DNA from: Mugil cephalus
Taxonomy: Eukaryota > Chordata > Actinopteri > Mugiliformes > Mugilidae
Reading direction: 5' to 3'
Length of the DNA stretch: 64,000 nucleotides
Assembly: GCF_022458985.1 (NCBI RefSeq)
Contig: NC_061775.1
Coordinates: 28,557,319-28,621,318 of the forward strand
Shown: positions 47,541 to 63,645 of the stretch, one piece after another
How positions within the stretch are numbered: the stretch's first letter is position 1
How the letters are laid out: the number at the start of each line of letters is the position of its first letter
Made by a program: the position numbers and the translations under genes
Notes under the pieces: generated by a model
What the model saw: the letters and a program-made list of their open reading frames with translations, nothing else
Database searches by the model: none
Told to the model about the DNA's origin: nothing

Positions 47541-49080
47541 GACAGCTACTAGATCAAGACAGATATAAAAGACATGTGACAGAAACAAGAGTCTCCGAGA
47601 TGAAGAGGGAAACCTTCAGTGTGTCCTCGTCCTCCCTGAGTGTCCTCTTCCTCTGCTGCTATTGGACAGACTGTAGAACAGAAACACAGGGTGATGACGG
47701 TTATTATGGCTTCAGGACTTCAGTCTCCTGCAAACAACACTTCTCAAATAATCATTATTTCCAGTTCATGATGACAGCAACACAAACAGTGTTTAATATG
47801 TAATGTTTCTATTTCTCTGCAAAGACGATGGATCCTGTTACTGGACACGTTTCAAGGCAACGGTGTTTATTTCCTTCTAGTGTTAATTTGTCTCTGTTAC
47901 AGACCAGGACCTCAGATGTTCTCCTTTTAGCGTCTGAATGAACTCAGGGACAGGAAGTACAGTTCTGGTCCGGTCTGATTCCCCATCAGTGTGTGGGTCA
48001 CGCTAACTCTGCTCTCTGTGTAGATTCAGAGAAACCAGCGTCCAGACCAGGAAACTAGAACCATGTGTTGACTGAGTTTCCACATCTCCATCCTAAATGA
48101 TTTAGGTTTCAAGAGACAAGAGGCCTCTGAGAGTGTTTGTTCATCAGCAGGAGGAACTTACCGTCAGTCTACACTGAGTCCATCCTGATGTGCAGACAAA
48201 TGACAGAGACAGTTCAAACAGTTAAAACCAGAAACAGCGATTAAACCTTTGTAGGACAGAATAATAACTCAACTAGATCAAACTCCTTGGAGCTAGAGAA
48301 GGACCAGACAGAGCTCTGTTAACTTTCTATTACAGTCGAATGAATGGACGCCCCATGTTTGACTTTCTGTTCTTTCTTTACTTCCTTCTAAAATAAAACA
48401 CTGTTGTCTTTGCTGTTGATGCAATGCTCTGTGTGTTTCATAGGTCACCAGTTAGTTAGAAGCTTTAAACAACATCTGAGCTGATGCTTCAGATCAGACC
48501 CATGATGGCGGCTCAACGTTTGGTTCCCTGCTCTTTCTTTTCTGGACTCGACGTCTGGTCCAATAATTAAAAGCCAACGAGCCCAGGGAGCTGGTGCAGG
48601 CCAGTCTGCAGCACCACCGAAGAAGAAACAGCACCATGGTTCTACCAGGGTCACTGAGCTACATGCTAACTCTGTTCACACCAACGGACTACTTTACCAA
48701 CACCAAACCAGCCCACTTACCAAACTGGTTAACCCAGGAAAGGCTGGAACAGGTAAGAGGACATCTGGGTTAGAGAAAGATCCATTTAAACCTCGTTCCA
48801 ACACAAAACCACAAACTGTTGGTGAAAGTGGTGCTAGCGGAGACACAGGGTGATAAAATCTAGAGGCTTCAACCTGTGCTGGAAGTTATAAATGTATTTA
48901 TGGAGTGAATGTCCTAAAATAAATATGAACCCGACCTCAACCAACTGTGAGTCTCCGGAGGACCGATGGAATAACCTGGTCCAGACAGTTGGACAGGGAC
49001 TAGTTTGAGGGGACAGAATGATAGGAGGATGGAAGCCGATGTGGTTTACGTACTCTCTCTTCTCTCTCTTCGACTTTAGC
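47541..49080. other. intergenic or reep6 3' region
   Basis: No recognised gene. The last reep6 coding exon(s) and 3' UTR should lie at or below 49268, but I could not fix them. One candidate minus-strand stretch at 49145-49045 ends in a Ser/Lys/Glu-rich tail, with weak splice signals. Confidence 0.3.
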
Positions 49081-49268
49081 TGCTGATGTCTCTGCTGATG
49101 AACTTGGTAAACTTCTCGGGTCAGATGGAGGGACTTGCGGCGCTGGAAACACCAGGGCTTTATTCTTCACCAGAGTGGACAGGACTGACCAGGAGAGGAG
49201 GTCAGAGAAGCACAGTTAAACACTTCAAACTGCTGAGAGAGCCACGGTCTGGTCTGGGCCGGTCCTAC

Positions 49269-53206
<3,938 letters not shown>

Positions 53207-54776
53207 GGTCCTCAGTCAGGTCCTCAGAGCAGAGCAGGAAGGAAGGGAAGCTAGTGGCAGGAGAGGAAACCAGGCCGAGTGTAATCCTCATCAAAGCTGC
53301 TTTAATGACCAGGAGGAGGAGCCAGGTAATCAGATTACTCTGCGATAGAGCTCCAGGCTTCACGTGACTTTTTCATTGACTTTCTTTTGTTTTGTTGACA
53401 CGTACTGGCAGAAAAACAACCAGCGCTGATTCCAGGACTTTACAGAAATACAAACAGTACAAGACAAAACTCCACAGGTTACATGTCACAGGTTATCGTG
53501 GTCCAGGTGTAATGGTTTGAGCATTAAAACAGACGGTGGAGACAGTTCCTGGCCTGTAGTATCTGGATATGTAGAACCACCTCATTAACTTTCCTTCATC
53601 ACTGACGGCATTGAAGAGCCTGCAGGGATCCACATGGACCCAGTCAGGCTCAAAACAGCATCTCTTTGTTATGACGGCAGCTTAATGTAACGAGCAAATC
53701 ACCGAGATAAACTTTCTCAGTTACATATCACTCGTCTATGATGTTGGACATGGTTTTAAAAACCTGCTAAAGACTTTACACTTAGAAAAACGTTGGATTC
53801 TCATAATCTCATAATCTCAAAGACAGTTTTAACTGAGTTCAGTTTGTAGAAGTTGAATGAACTCAGGTAGATCTGAGTGTCATCACAAAGAAACACCCTG
53901 AGCGACACCGTGAACAAACAGGAAACCTTCCATGAGATAAATACGAGGTGATTCCACCGTGATGCTGACGATGTGAGATCTCTGAATTAGTCGGGTTCAA
54001 ATTAACCAACACATCAGTTAAACAGCAGGGGTCAGGTTGTGTGGGCGTGGTTTAATGTGGGGATGGACAGAAGTAGTTTAAAAGTCTGTGATTGGCTGAT
54101 TGGTGCAGGTAATGGAGAGACACCAGGCTGTGATTCTGAGGAACAGAACATCTTGTTTAATTCTCACTTTGTTTAGTTCATCATCATCATCATCAGCCAG
54201 ATCTTCTATGACTCCTCTGATTGGTTCCTCCAGCTGACCCCGCCCCTTCCTCTGAGCTGACTCCTCCTCCTCCTGCATCGATCTGATCGACTGTCAAAGC
54301 TCTGGGACGTCCACCCTGAAACTAGGAAGCTGTCCTCTCTGCTGGACTGAAGGACGGACGTTTCACGACAGGTTTGGTACCAACAGATATAATTAACCAG
54401 GTCTCCTGATCCAGTTTGTCCACTCTGCAGTAAACTGTGACTCTTCCAGACCCTGACTGAGTCCATGAAGAGTCCGGCAGCTCCATCTGAACCTGCAGGA
54501 TCTTCAGAGCTCTTCACCTGGACCCGTCCAGGCCAACGGGAGCCAAACCGAAACCCGAGACGGGGTCCAGCTGCCACAACAAAGGAGTGTGAGGTTTTCT
54601 TCCACCTCTTTAAGCCTCTTATTCCTGTAATTCTGTTGCCGGGCTGCCTCGGCTCTGATCGGTGATCATTTAATCCCTCCGTGGAAAGGTTAACTTGTCT
54701 TTGGCTCTCGCCCGGTTCGTCACCCTGCCAGCCTCGGACTCAGACGCAGGACGGCCGGCAGCAGATCTGGGAAGAC
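53207..54776. promoter_or_regulatory. divergent intergenic region between reep6 and EAAT5-type gene
   Basis: The two genes start on opposite strands 1.57 kb apart. Near the reep6 start lie TAATCC (53282-53287) and the palindromic K50 homeodomain dimer site TAATCAGATTA (53327-53337). Near the transporter start lies TAATCC (54671-54676). Inverted CCAAT boxes occur around 54090 (GATTGGCTGATTGG) and 54218. These are the CRX/OTX-type motifs typical of photoreceptor genes. No coding frame lies between. A shared retinal control region is an inference. Confidence 0.45.
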
Positions 54777-57700
54777 ATGGAGGAGCTTCTGTTACCGAAT
54801 GGTGAAGACGAGGCTCCGTCGGACAGCGGCTCGTACGCTCCGGGGGACGCCAGGAGGACGAGGTGGGGCCGGGCCAAGACCTTCCTCCAGGACGCCATGA
54901 AGGGGGAACTGCAGAGGACGGTGAGGGATTTCATAAAGAGGAACGGGCTGCTGACGCTGTCCGTCATCGCCGTCATCACCGGCTGCACCCTGGGCTTCAT
55001 GCTGAGAGGAACTCACCTGTCCACTCAGGTAACACTCACCTCACATCTACATCTCTGGCCACTGCTCATTCATTATTTTATGTCTGGAGTCAGGACGTGG
55101 CTTCTTTTAAATATCCCAGCAGCGCATGTCCCCTGGTCTCCAGAGCTGATACTATTACATGTTCTGGGAAGAGCTGAATGTCTTTATTTAGCCTTTCATT
55201 AGAACTCACCGGATCACTCTCACCTTTACACTCATACCTCCGTCCCTGACTAATGCCCGGAGTCCTCAGGTTGATACTCCGCTTCACAATCACTGGATCA
55301 TAGTTTACGTTTACATGCACGTAAAAGAAATAAATATATATTCCCTTAATCTGACTTTAACTGGACAGGCTAAGTGCATGTAAACACGTTAAATCAGAGT
55401 TCTCCTTATCTGATTAACACACCCAGATAATGAGATTGGAAATCGATTTTCTCCGTCATGTACACGCTCAGTTGGACTTTTAACTGGACAACATGTGGGC
55501 GCATGCTCCCCAACCACAGCCCTGACCTATGACCCCGGAACAAAAGCATCCAAAACAGAAGAAGGTAGAAGAACCACCTGAAGTATAATAGCGCTCATGT
55601 CACCTGCCCCAGAGTCTCAGCTCAACATTAGTCAACTTCAAGTTCATTTTCACAGAAATGTTTACTAATGTTCATTGAGTCTGAACGTTTTAAACCAATG
55701 ACATGTGAAGTTGTAAATCATTAAACGCTGTTGCTAGGCAACTAGAAACCACAAAGGCTAACAGTTAGCGAGCTAACAAGCAGCCAACTTAAACTTTTCC
55801 CATAACATACTATAAAATTAAAGCTCTGCAGCAATAGTGAGAGGTATGATGCATTCATGGTCTCATTTGATGAGTTCAAGGACGCTAGAAAAAGTGAATG
55901 AACCAATTCAAAGGCACAGAGACACGTTAGCTAAAAGCTAAAACTGCAAACAAGCCTGATATTAAATCTATTTCATCAAACTTAAACTTTACTGATGTTT
56001 ATCCACTGACTTTAAGTGTCGAGTTCATTTAGACCTGAACCAACCTGTTGATTAATGAGACAACAGCTACACACAGTACACAAGTCTAAATTATACATTA
56101 GTGTAAATTATTTATTATTAATGTTTTATTACTGTTTTTATTCATCATATATAAAATAACAGGTACAGAAAAATGAACATTTAAATATCTCAGCCTTTTG
56201 TTGTCGCTGTGCAGAATGTTTCTAATAATAATCTGAATAATTTAGGGATTAGCGTCTGCAACCCTTTGTCCGCACTCGTTGGCCAGATCTGCTTATTTTA
56301 AATCCAGTAAATTATCTCACGGCACTTTGAAACTGAACTAAACAGTCGATGGATGGATTAGTCTCTTTTCCTCCAGAGCATCTGCTGTAGGAGTCTCTCT
56401 CTGCACTTTCACCAAATCCTGAAGGACGATAAAAACCACTGACACTGTGTTTAACTGTGTGACTTTCTTATTATATGTTGATGATGGCGTAAATCTGGCT
56501 CCTGTGTCCTTCATCTTCCCGTTTCTCATGAAAGTCCTGATGAAAGTTTGGCCTTTGTGAAGGATAATCTATGAACTCTGACCTGCAGCTGCTGAATCCT
56601 CCACAAATACAAATATCAAACAAGATTAAATTTCACTTTTTACACCTCATCATCCTTTCGTCTGGACGCCCCTCATCTAATCTAATCTAATCTAATCTAA
56701 TCTAATCTAACCTGATGAGAAACAGACCAGAATAACCAGCAGAGCTAAATGTGAAGAATGAGTTGTGGGTAAAGATGATCAGTAAATGAGCTGCAGGTGA
56801 AACATGTTGGGATGAGATGTGACCTTCACACCAGTCCAGTCCTCGTTCCCTCGTATAATTTATCATCTGCCCATTTCCTCTCGTGTAAATGATCTAGTTC
56901 CTGTTTATAGTTGACTCGCATTAAATCCACCTGTAGAATATGTTCATAGCAGCTCAGTCAGTCATCGTCTGTATCTTGTGCTCTGACCTGTATGATCTGT
57001 TATGTGTGATCTGTAAATGTGCTCGTACTGACTGAACTCAACTTCTGCTTGATGACAAACTGCATTTAGTTGCTCTGCACGTGTGGAATGACAAGAAAGT
57101 TAAATCTAATCTAATCTAAAATGTCAGGAAATACACAGGGATCCGTTACCATGGTGACCAGTCAGCTTCCTCTCAGGAACTGATCAGTTAACTCCTCCTG
57201 GTTTGGTTTTAAAATCTGCACAGAGTCTTTGATTGAAGTTAAGTTCTGGTCTATTTCCTCCTCAGGCTAAGATCTACTTCTCTTTCCCTGGAGAGCTGCT
57301 GATGAGGATGCTGAAGATGCTCATCCTCCCTCTCATCACGTCCAGGTAGGTCGGTAAAAACTTACAATAACGGGAAGCGCCAACGTTTGTCAGTCACAAA
57401 AGATCAATGACACAAAAAAGGGGTTTAATCAATTTAACGCCACAGAGCTAGGCTAGCGGTTTCCCTCTGTTTCCAGTCTTTAAGCTAAGCTAGGCTCACA
57501 GTTTCCCTCTACCACCAGTCTTTAAGCTAAGCTAGGCTCGCGGTTTCCCTCTGTTTCCAGTCTTTAAGCTAAGCTAGGCTCACGGTTTCCCTCCACCACC
57601 AGTCTTTAAGCTAAGCTAGGCTCACAGTTTCCCTCTACCACCAGTCTTTAAGCTAAGCTAGGCTCGCGGTTTCCCTCTACCACCAGTCTTTAAGCTAAGC

Positions 57701-60700
57701 TAGGCTCGCGGTTTCCCTCTGTTTCCAGTCTTTAAGCTAAGCTAGGCTCACGGTTTCCCTCCACCACCAGTCTTTAAGCTAAGCTAGGCTCACAGTTTCC
57801 CTCTACCACCAGTCTTTAAGCTAAGCTAGGCTCACGGTTTCCCTCTACCACCAGTCTTTAAGCTAAGCTAGGCTCACGGTTTCCCTCTGCCTCCAGTTTG
57901 ATGTCAGGTCTGTCGTCGATGGAGTCGAAGGCGTGCTGCCGGATGGGCGTCCTCACCGTCACCTACTACCTGTGGACCACCTTCATCGCTGTTGTGGTCG
58001 GCATCATGCTCGTCCTCATCATCAAACCTGGCGTGGGGACGGACATGGAGAGCAACCGTCTGGGTGGGGGCCCTGTCATGACCTCGGCTGATGCCCTGCT
58101 CGACCTAATCAGGTGAGAAAGGTCAAAGGTCACTGGTTTGTTTTGTGGTTGTTGTGGTGTTCCTGAGAGATTTTGGTAAAATACTACACTACCCATGATA
58201 CTTTGGTGCTGCTGTTGGTTTATTATAGAGGGAAAATCAGGTTGACTGGACGGCATCAACAAAACACAGAAAACTAATACTCTTCTGTAGAAAACACAAG
58301 AGTCTCTGTCTCATTAATCCTGTTAGCATCCTGTTAGCGCCGTTAGCACCCAGGCCTGATCAGTGTATTTTTAGTAATCCTGTGTGGATCAGTGACAGAT
58401 TAGACTGGGCGCAGTGATCTCTGCTTTCATCCTGTTCGTCTGAAACACAGCAGGAAAAATAAACAATCAGGAAGTGAAACCACTGAATCACCTCGAACTC
58501 ACGTTTTATTTCCACATCTGATATGTTGATATTTACAAGCCAACAACCGGAGTCTCTGTGGACTTTACACAAAGATCTGCCACAACAACCAGATCATTCA
58601 TTTATACATTTATATATTTATTTATATGTTTGATAGGGACAGTACACCTTAATGAACATTTATTCATGCAGCAATATGTGGGATTATAGCAACAATGCTA
58701 ATTAGCATCCTCAGTCCCAAGGCAAGTAACACAGAAACATGATGAGACATAGAACAGGACAACAGATCCAATCAGAGACGTCACAGACAGGACGTCACTA
58801 TGAAGATAAAAGTCAATGGTCACACGACTGGTTTCATTTCAGCTTCTGCTTGAAACTAGCATTTAGTCCAAAGGGGTTCCCTGTAGAGGAGGTCCTGGTC
58901 CTGGTGCTGGTCCTGGTCCTGGTCCTGAGACCAGAGGCTGGGAGCCCTTTTATAAGAAAGTCAGACATGGGAGGAGGAGGAGTCCATAGAACAAACCATA
59001 GACATAGATACATAGATGCCGCATTGAGCGGGTTGCTCCGTTGCTGTGATACGTCAACGCGTCCGCCATATTGGATGTGGCAGATCTGCCCGTAAACTAA
59101 TAAAAGGAAATTAACTTAAAGCGCCTTTCTATGAAGTGCTTTGAGTTAATGCCTCTTATTCACACATTCACACACACACTAATATATTTGGGAAACAAAT
59201 AGGCACCAAAAACAACATATGTAACTTTTAAAGTGATAATTATAAATGTTGATGTGTGTAACACTGTTACTGTGATGGAAAATATTGAAATATTTATAAG
59301 TAACATCTTTTCTGTTTCTATGCCACTAAACATTAGACGTGTGATGGACGTGCAGATCATGTCTACATTGCGTCCGTCGGTCCACGACCAATTCTGGATG
59401 TGGATATGACGTGTAAACTAGGTCTAACCATGACCCGATTTAGACGTCAGTAAACTGTTCAAACTAGGTCACTTTTTTGGAGGTCAAATAGACGTCGAAG
59501 ACAGGTTTCAGTTTTTTTATTTTTTTTATTTTTAAAATTGTTATTACCAATATAAATAATTAGGAATAAACACCATTATATTATTTAGTTTAATTACTTA
59601 TTGATTGAGTATGTTTTATTAGTTTTTCCATTGTTTTTTTGTTTATTTTCATGTTCTCCCTCTGTATTTATGGAATCAGGTCTGGCTAATATTAGTTCTG
59701 CACAGATGTACCATAACAAATTATATACTATATACTATATATTACATGCCAAAAGCTTACTAACACAGAGGACATGTATTGAAGGCGTCAAATTATTGTA
59801 TGTTATAAAATTTTTGGAATTATTGATTGTACATCGTACAGAGGGTGAAATAATTGTAAAAATACGATTATCATCTGATAGATATACTGTGCAACCGTTG
59901 TTATATAATAACCAGATCCTGAAATGTGGATGTGACAAGAAGGTTTTCTGAATAAAGAGCAGTTTTTACATTCACATTGATGAACATACTGTATATAAAT
60001 ATATATATATGGGGGATGAACATTATATACAAACAATATCTCAGTGTTTATGTCTGTGCTCTGATCGCTCCATTTTGCCACATCCAAAATGGCGGCGACG
60101 TTGACGTACAATTCAGTGCTCAATGTTGCGTTTACGTATATATGTCTATGCGTCAAACACCAAATTTAAAATATTTAAAATTCTTGAAACTTAACAAGTT
60201 GAACTTTTCTAAAAATCTTACAATCGTGGAATGACATTAGTTTTCTATCAAAGACATTTAATGATTTTTTAAAAAAAATAATTCTCTGATTTTGCAGCGC
60301 CACCATGTGGTCAGTATAATATTGTATCAGCTGCTGTCTCTAATGGATCTCTACCTACCACTGGACCTGAACGAGTTATTTCTCCTGACACCAGCTTTGG
60401 ATAGTTCCACAAATATAATCTTCACCTCTACACTGGATTAGGATTAAAGTTACCTGTAATTTCCTTCCTCTCCACAGAAACATGGTTCCCTCCAACCTGA
60501 TCGAGGCCACGTTCCAGCAGGTGAGAAGTAAACAGTTCAAATCTACAGCCCAGCGTTAATGTTGATTCATCAACATTAATCTTCTTTGATTCACATCTTG
60601 GTAATTTATATATTCTATGAAGTTGATGCATTTTTGTTGATGTTTAATAGTTACATTCAGCCAAACTGACAGAAACAACATTTCCACCAAACAGCTCTGA

Positions 60701-62329
60701 TCTCTGAGGAGATCCTGGTCTGTCCTTGATCATTTATCAGGTTGGATTAGATGGTAGAGAGAAAAGAGGAAGGATTCATTCCAGGAACAACATTTATTTA
60801 CAGTTTGTGCTAAATGCTAAATGCTAATCGACTCTGCTCAACTAGAAAAGTACCCAGATGAGACGTATTTAACTTCATAGCTAGCTTAGTGATCGTGATT
60901 TAGCCACAGGGCTTGTAGCAGTTACCTGTTTTGGTAGCTAACGCTAACTAAGATCAGATTCTCCCAATATGCTCCGTCCTCGTCGCTGAATAAATGACAA
61001 ACCTCACTGTGTTCTCTTCAGTACAAAACCGACCTGGTTCCTATCCTTAAAGTCCCGACCAAAACCATCCAGCCAAACTTCGTGTACGTCATCCCGGACG
61101 ACAGCGACCCCAAAGGCCGGACGGTGTTTCTGGAGCTGACCCCGCCCCCGGAGATCATGTACAAGACGAGTCCCGGCAGCAGCCAGCAGATGAATGTCCT
61201 CGGCATCGTCATCTTCTCCGCCACCATGGGTGAGTGGACATGGACCAGGGTTTCTAGACTATTCTCCATCTTTTATTGGCTCCTGTAGACATTTTTTTTT
61301 ATTTTTTGGGGCCATTGGTCTTTTAAGGGCTCCTCCCACAACATAATATAAACACACGTTTGTTCATCTTTTCGAGGACGTGGTTTACACGATGTTTTCT
61401 CAGGACTCTAAACCTGAAGTTGACCTGAAGTGTAAAATGTCCTCTCAAACCTGGGACAATAACATCAACTCGACATCACCTGGATGGTCCTCCAACCAAT
61501 CACAGACATTTAAACGAAGCACATAACCTTTGTGACTGTTACTGTTCTGTCCGGTCGACTGAAAACAATCAGGAGAAACAAACTGTAAAGGACCGGGAAC
61601 AGAACCCTGGGGAACTCCACTGGTAATGGGACAATCGTTCATGACATATCTAGTAAATGCCATTCTCTACTAGACAAATACTAGATACTCACCAATCAGC
61701 CATAGTATTATGACCACTGACAGGTGAATAACACAGACTATTGTGTTTAAATCATGTTTAAATCACCAGAATCACGTTTTTGACTACAAATGTCCTTTCA
61801 AAGTCTAAAAGTCTCAACAGTCGACAAACAAATGTTGAACTGTGTGTGTGAGTATAACTTTCAGATTTAACAGCCTCCCTAACTTAAAGTTTTGTGCTAA
61901 GCTGAACTAACTAAATTATACATAAAAGAGCAACGTCTTTCTGCAGCGCCCCCGGTGTCTGGAGGCCGCTTCTGCAGTCCATTGCTGTGGGAACAAGTTA
62001 AAACTGATAAACTTCATGTGAGATAAATGCAGCTCTCTGGACCAACGTCCCATCGTAACAAATCTGTGGACGAGGATGTTGTTCTGGTTTCATTAAAGTT
62101 TCTTCTCATCAAAGAACGAAACTAGATTCATCAGAAGAAATGTTTTTATGATGAGGTTTGATCCACTCTGACTGGAGTTGACTTTATAGATATAGATGAC
62201 TGTAACATAGATCCTGTTTGAATGTGCAGGTCTGTTGTTGGGTCGGATGGGAGAACGAGGAGCTCCACTGGTCAACGTCTGTCAGTGCATCAACGAATGT
62301 GTCATGAAGATCATCAACGCGGCCGTGTG
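54777..62329 (+). CDS. EAAT5-type glutamate transporter (SLC1A7/SLC1A8 clade), 5' part
   Basis: Exons 54777-55028, 57266-57345, 57897-58112, 60478-60520, 61022-61229 and 62230-62329 join in phase into 299 codons plus 2 bases. The gene then leaves the window before the transport core (hairpin loops and the NMDGT motif). The sequence begins MEELLLPNGEDE. TM1 is at about 58-76 (LLTLSVIAVITGCTLGFMLR), then FPGELLMRMLKMLILPLITS, SLMSGLSSMESKACCRMGVL, SADALLDLIRNMVPSNLIEA, LTPPPEIMYKTSPGSSQQMN and LLLGRMGERGAPLVNVCQCI. LTPPPE.YK..PG and the short loop before it match EAAT5 rather than EAAT1-4. The family moves Na+-coupled glutamate with a large chloride conductance at retinal synapses. The N-terminal tail is about 25-30 residues longer than I recall for human EAAT5. 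An in-frame ATG at 54681 is possible, but 54777 has the better context. Paralogue not settled. Confidence 0.88.
55290..55500. repeat. dispersed repeat related to window start
   Basis: GTTTACATGCACG (55309) and GTGCATGTAAACACG (55374) are inverted ends around TTAATCTGACTTTAACTGGA, and a second TTTAACTGGACAACATG block follows. Shared with bases 52-135. It lies in transporter intron 1. Confidence 0.55.
56673..57116 (+). mobile_element. retroposon-like repeats with (TCTAA)n
   Basis: A TCTAA array at 56676-56710, then from about 56850 an AT-rich sequence that ends GGAATGACAAGAAAGTTAAA followed by ATCTAATCTAATCTAA. That is the usual fish LINE/SINE end (GTGGAATGACAATAAA type) with a pentamer tail. 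In transporter intron 1. Confidence 0.5.
57440..57896 (+). repeat. 42-bp minisatellite ending at transporter exon 3 acceptor
   Basis: About 11 units of CTTTAAGCTAAGCTAGGCTC plus a pyrimidine run ending CCAG. Two unit types alternate (CTGTTTCCAG and CTACCACCAG). The last unit reads TTTCCCTCTGCCTCCAG and is itself the functional 3' splice site, with exon 3 starting at 57897. A single related unit occurs at 11803-11850. Confidence 0.95.
58600..58760 (+). repeat. dispersed fish repeat fragment
   Basis: TTTGATAGGGACAGTACACC, then TAATGAACATTTATTCATGC and TGCTAATTAGCATCCTCAGT, is a phrase set common in fish repeats. Class uncertain. Confidence 0.45.
58997..60150. mobile_element. 1.15-kb element with imperfect inverted ends
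   Basis: The left end (CATAGACATAGATACATAGA ... ATACGTCAACG ... GCCATATTGGATGTGGCA) and the reverse complement of the right end (CATAGACATATATACGTAAA ... GTACGTCAACG ... GCCATTTTGGATGTGGCA) align over about 90 bp. The interior is AT-rich and noncoding, with TAGACGTC motifs at about 59435 and 59488. It looks like a non-autonomous DNA transposon. No clear target duplication. It lies in transporter intron 3. Confidence 0.65.
60294..60372 (+). repeat. dispersed repeat copy
   Basis: Same family as 33862-33926 (inverted) and about 137-180. Confidence 0.75.
61440..61680 (-). pseudogene. LINE reverse-transcriptase fragment
   Basis: The minus strand encodes CPITSGVPQGSVPGPLQF, a recognisable version of the non-LTR reverse-transcriptase motif SGVPQGSVLGPLLF. 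The frame is short and degraded beyond it, and no YADD box is present. It lies in transporter intron 5. Confidence 0.7.
61680..61740 (+). mobile_element. Tc1-like element terminal fragment
   Basis: CCAATCAGCCATAGTATTAT followed by GACCACTGACAGGTGAATAA is the outer end of the same fish Tc1-like family as at 47 kb. No transposase is attached. Confidence 0.7.
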
Positions 62330-62349
62330 GTGAGACCAAAGCACGACGT

Positions 62350-62457
62350 CTGATTGGTTGGTTGGTTGGTTGATTGATTGATTGGTTGATTGATTGGTTA
62401 ATTTGTTGGTTGGTTGGTTGATTGATTGGTTGGTTGATTGGTTGGTTGGTTGATTTG
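62350..62457 (+). repeat. (TTGGTTGA/TTGATTGA)n tetranucleotide array
   Basis: TTGG/TTGA/TTGATTGG array starting about 20 bp after the transporter exon 6 donor. Confidence 0.9.
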
Positions 62458-62459
62458 AA

Positions 62460-63275
62460 GTCGTTGGTATTTACATGATGTTACATGTTCACATGGTTCA
62501 GTTTAAATCTGGATCAGTTGGTTCTGGTTTGATATCTGTCTATAAATGTTTGCTGAGTGTTTGTCCTCTTCTCACGCTCACGACGATTCAGTGAATGTGA
62601 CGGTAAAAAAAGTTTAAAACTGTCCGTTAAACTTCATCTACGTCCCCTGACACTGGGATCCAGATCTGGTTGGTTCTGTTTCCGGTTTCCTTGGTGTCGA
62701 GGCCTCGCTCTTCTTCTCACGCTCAGGAGGATTTACTGGATCTGACCCAATGACCCGTCAGGTGGAGAAAACGTGATCGGATTAAAGACAGAGTCTAAAC
62801 GAGGATCAACATGCGCCGTGTGACATTTACGTTATCCAGACAGTGAACGCACCATCTGAGTCGGTAGCGTCTCAGTTTACTGATGGAGCTGAACCCTGAA
62901 CGCAGCTGTGACAGCATCTTATCAGGATGTAAACTAAATAAATTAATTAAAAGTTTAACATCTTCATAACGACCTCAGATGCAGCATTAAATCCAGGTCC
63001 GTGTCTGTCACCTGTAACACGATGCTCAGAGACGTCTCAGACTCTGGAAGATGATAATAATAATAACAATGATTAATTCTTTTACTGAAAACACATCTAC
63101 GTGTTAACCAGTTAAAATCATCAGAGTAGAGGTGAGTTGTTCAGGTTTAAAGGAGCTTTTAATAGGAGCTGGAGACCAGCTGAGCCTCGCTGGGTGTTAA
63201 CAGAGTCTGGATAGAAAGTTATTTACTGATGCAATGAGGAGCTTCTCATTTCTTCAACCACCATGTGTAAAGACA
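62460..63275. other. transporter intron 6, nothing recognised
   Basis: Intronic by position. I see no exon with transporter similarity before the window ends at 64000, so the next exon is beyond it. Confidence 0.4.
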
Positions 63276-63645
63276 CAGGAGATGTTAGTCTGGTGGAGGA
63301 GATGTTAGTCTGGAGGAGGAGATGTTAGTCTGGTGGAAAAGGGTCAAATCAAACATCTAGAAACTACTAAAACTGGCTTAAGACCTTTATTCCAGACTGG
63401 AAGGATAGTGGAGAACCATGGTCGACCAGGAAGAAATAAATCCTGATTGATGGAGAAACGTTTGGAAGAAAAGCAGCAGTAGAACTCAGGGCTGTGTTTA
63501 ATAGTGGAAGGAAGAACATTTCACACCATGGACAATGTGAAGGGAACTCAAGGGACTGAACAGAAAACCACTGATCAGGGAGGACAACCGGGAAAAAAGG
63601 CTCCAGTCTGACAGGGAGCAGCACAAAGACTCTGGAGCTTTTTTT
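63275..63645 (-). repeat. dispersed repeat unit, longer copy (copy 2)
   Basis: Reverse complement of the 8085-8350 repeat, but with its interior retained (about 63475-63595). At its array end it has only about three AGACTAACATCTCCTCC units, against about 35 at 8.3-9.0 kb. Confidence 0.8.
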
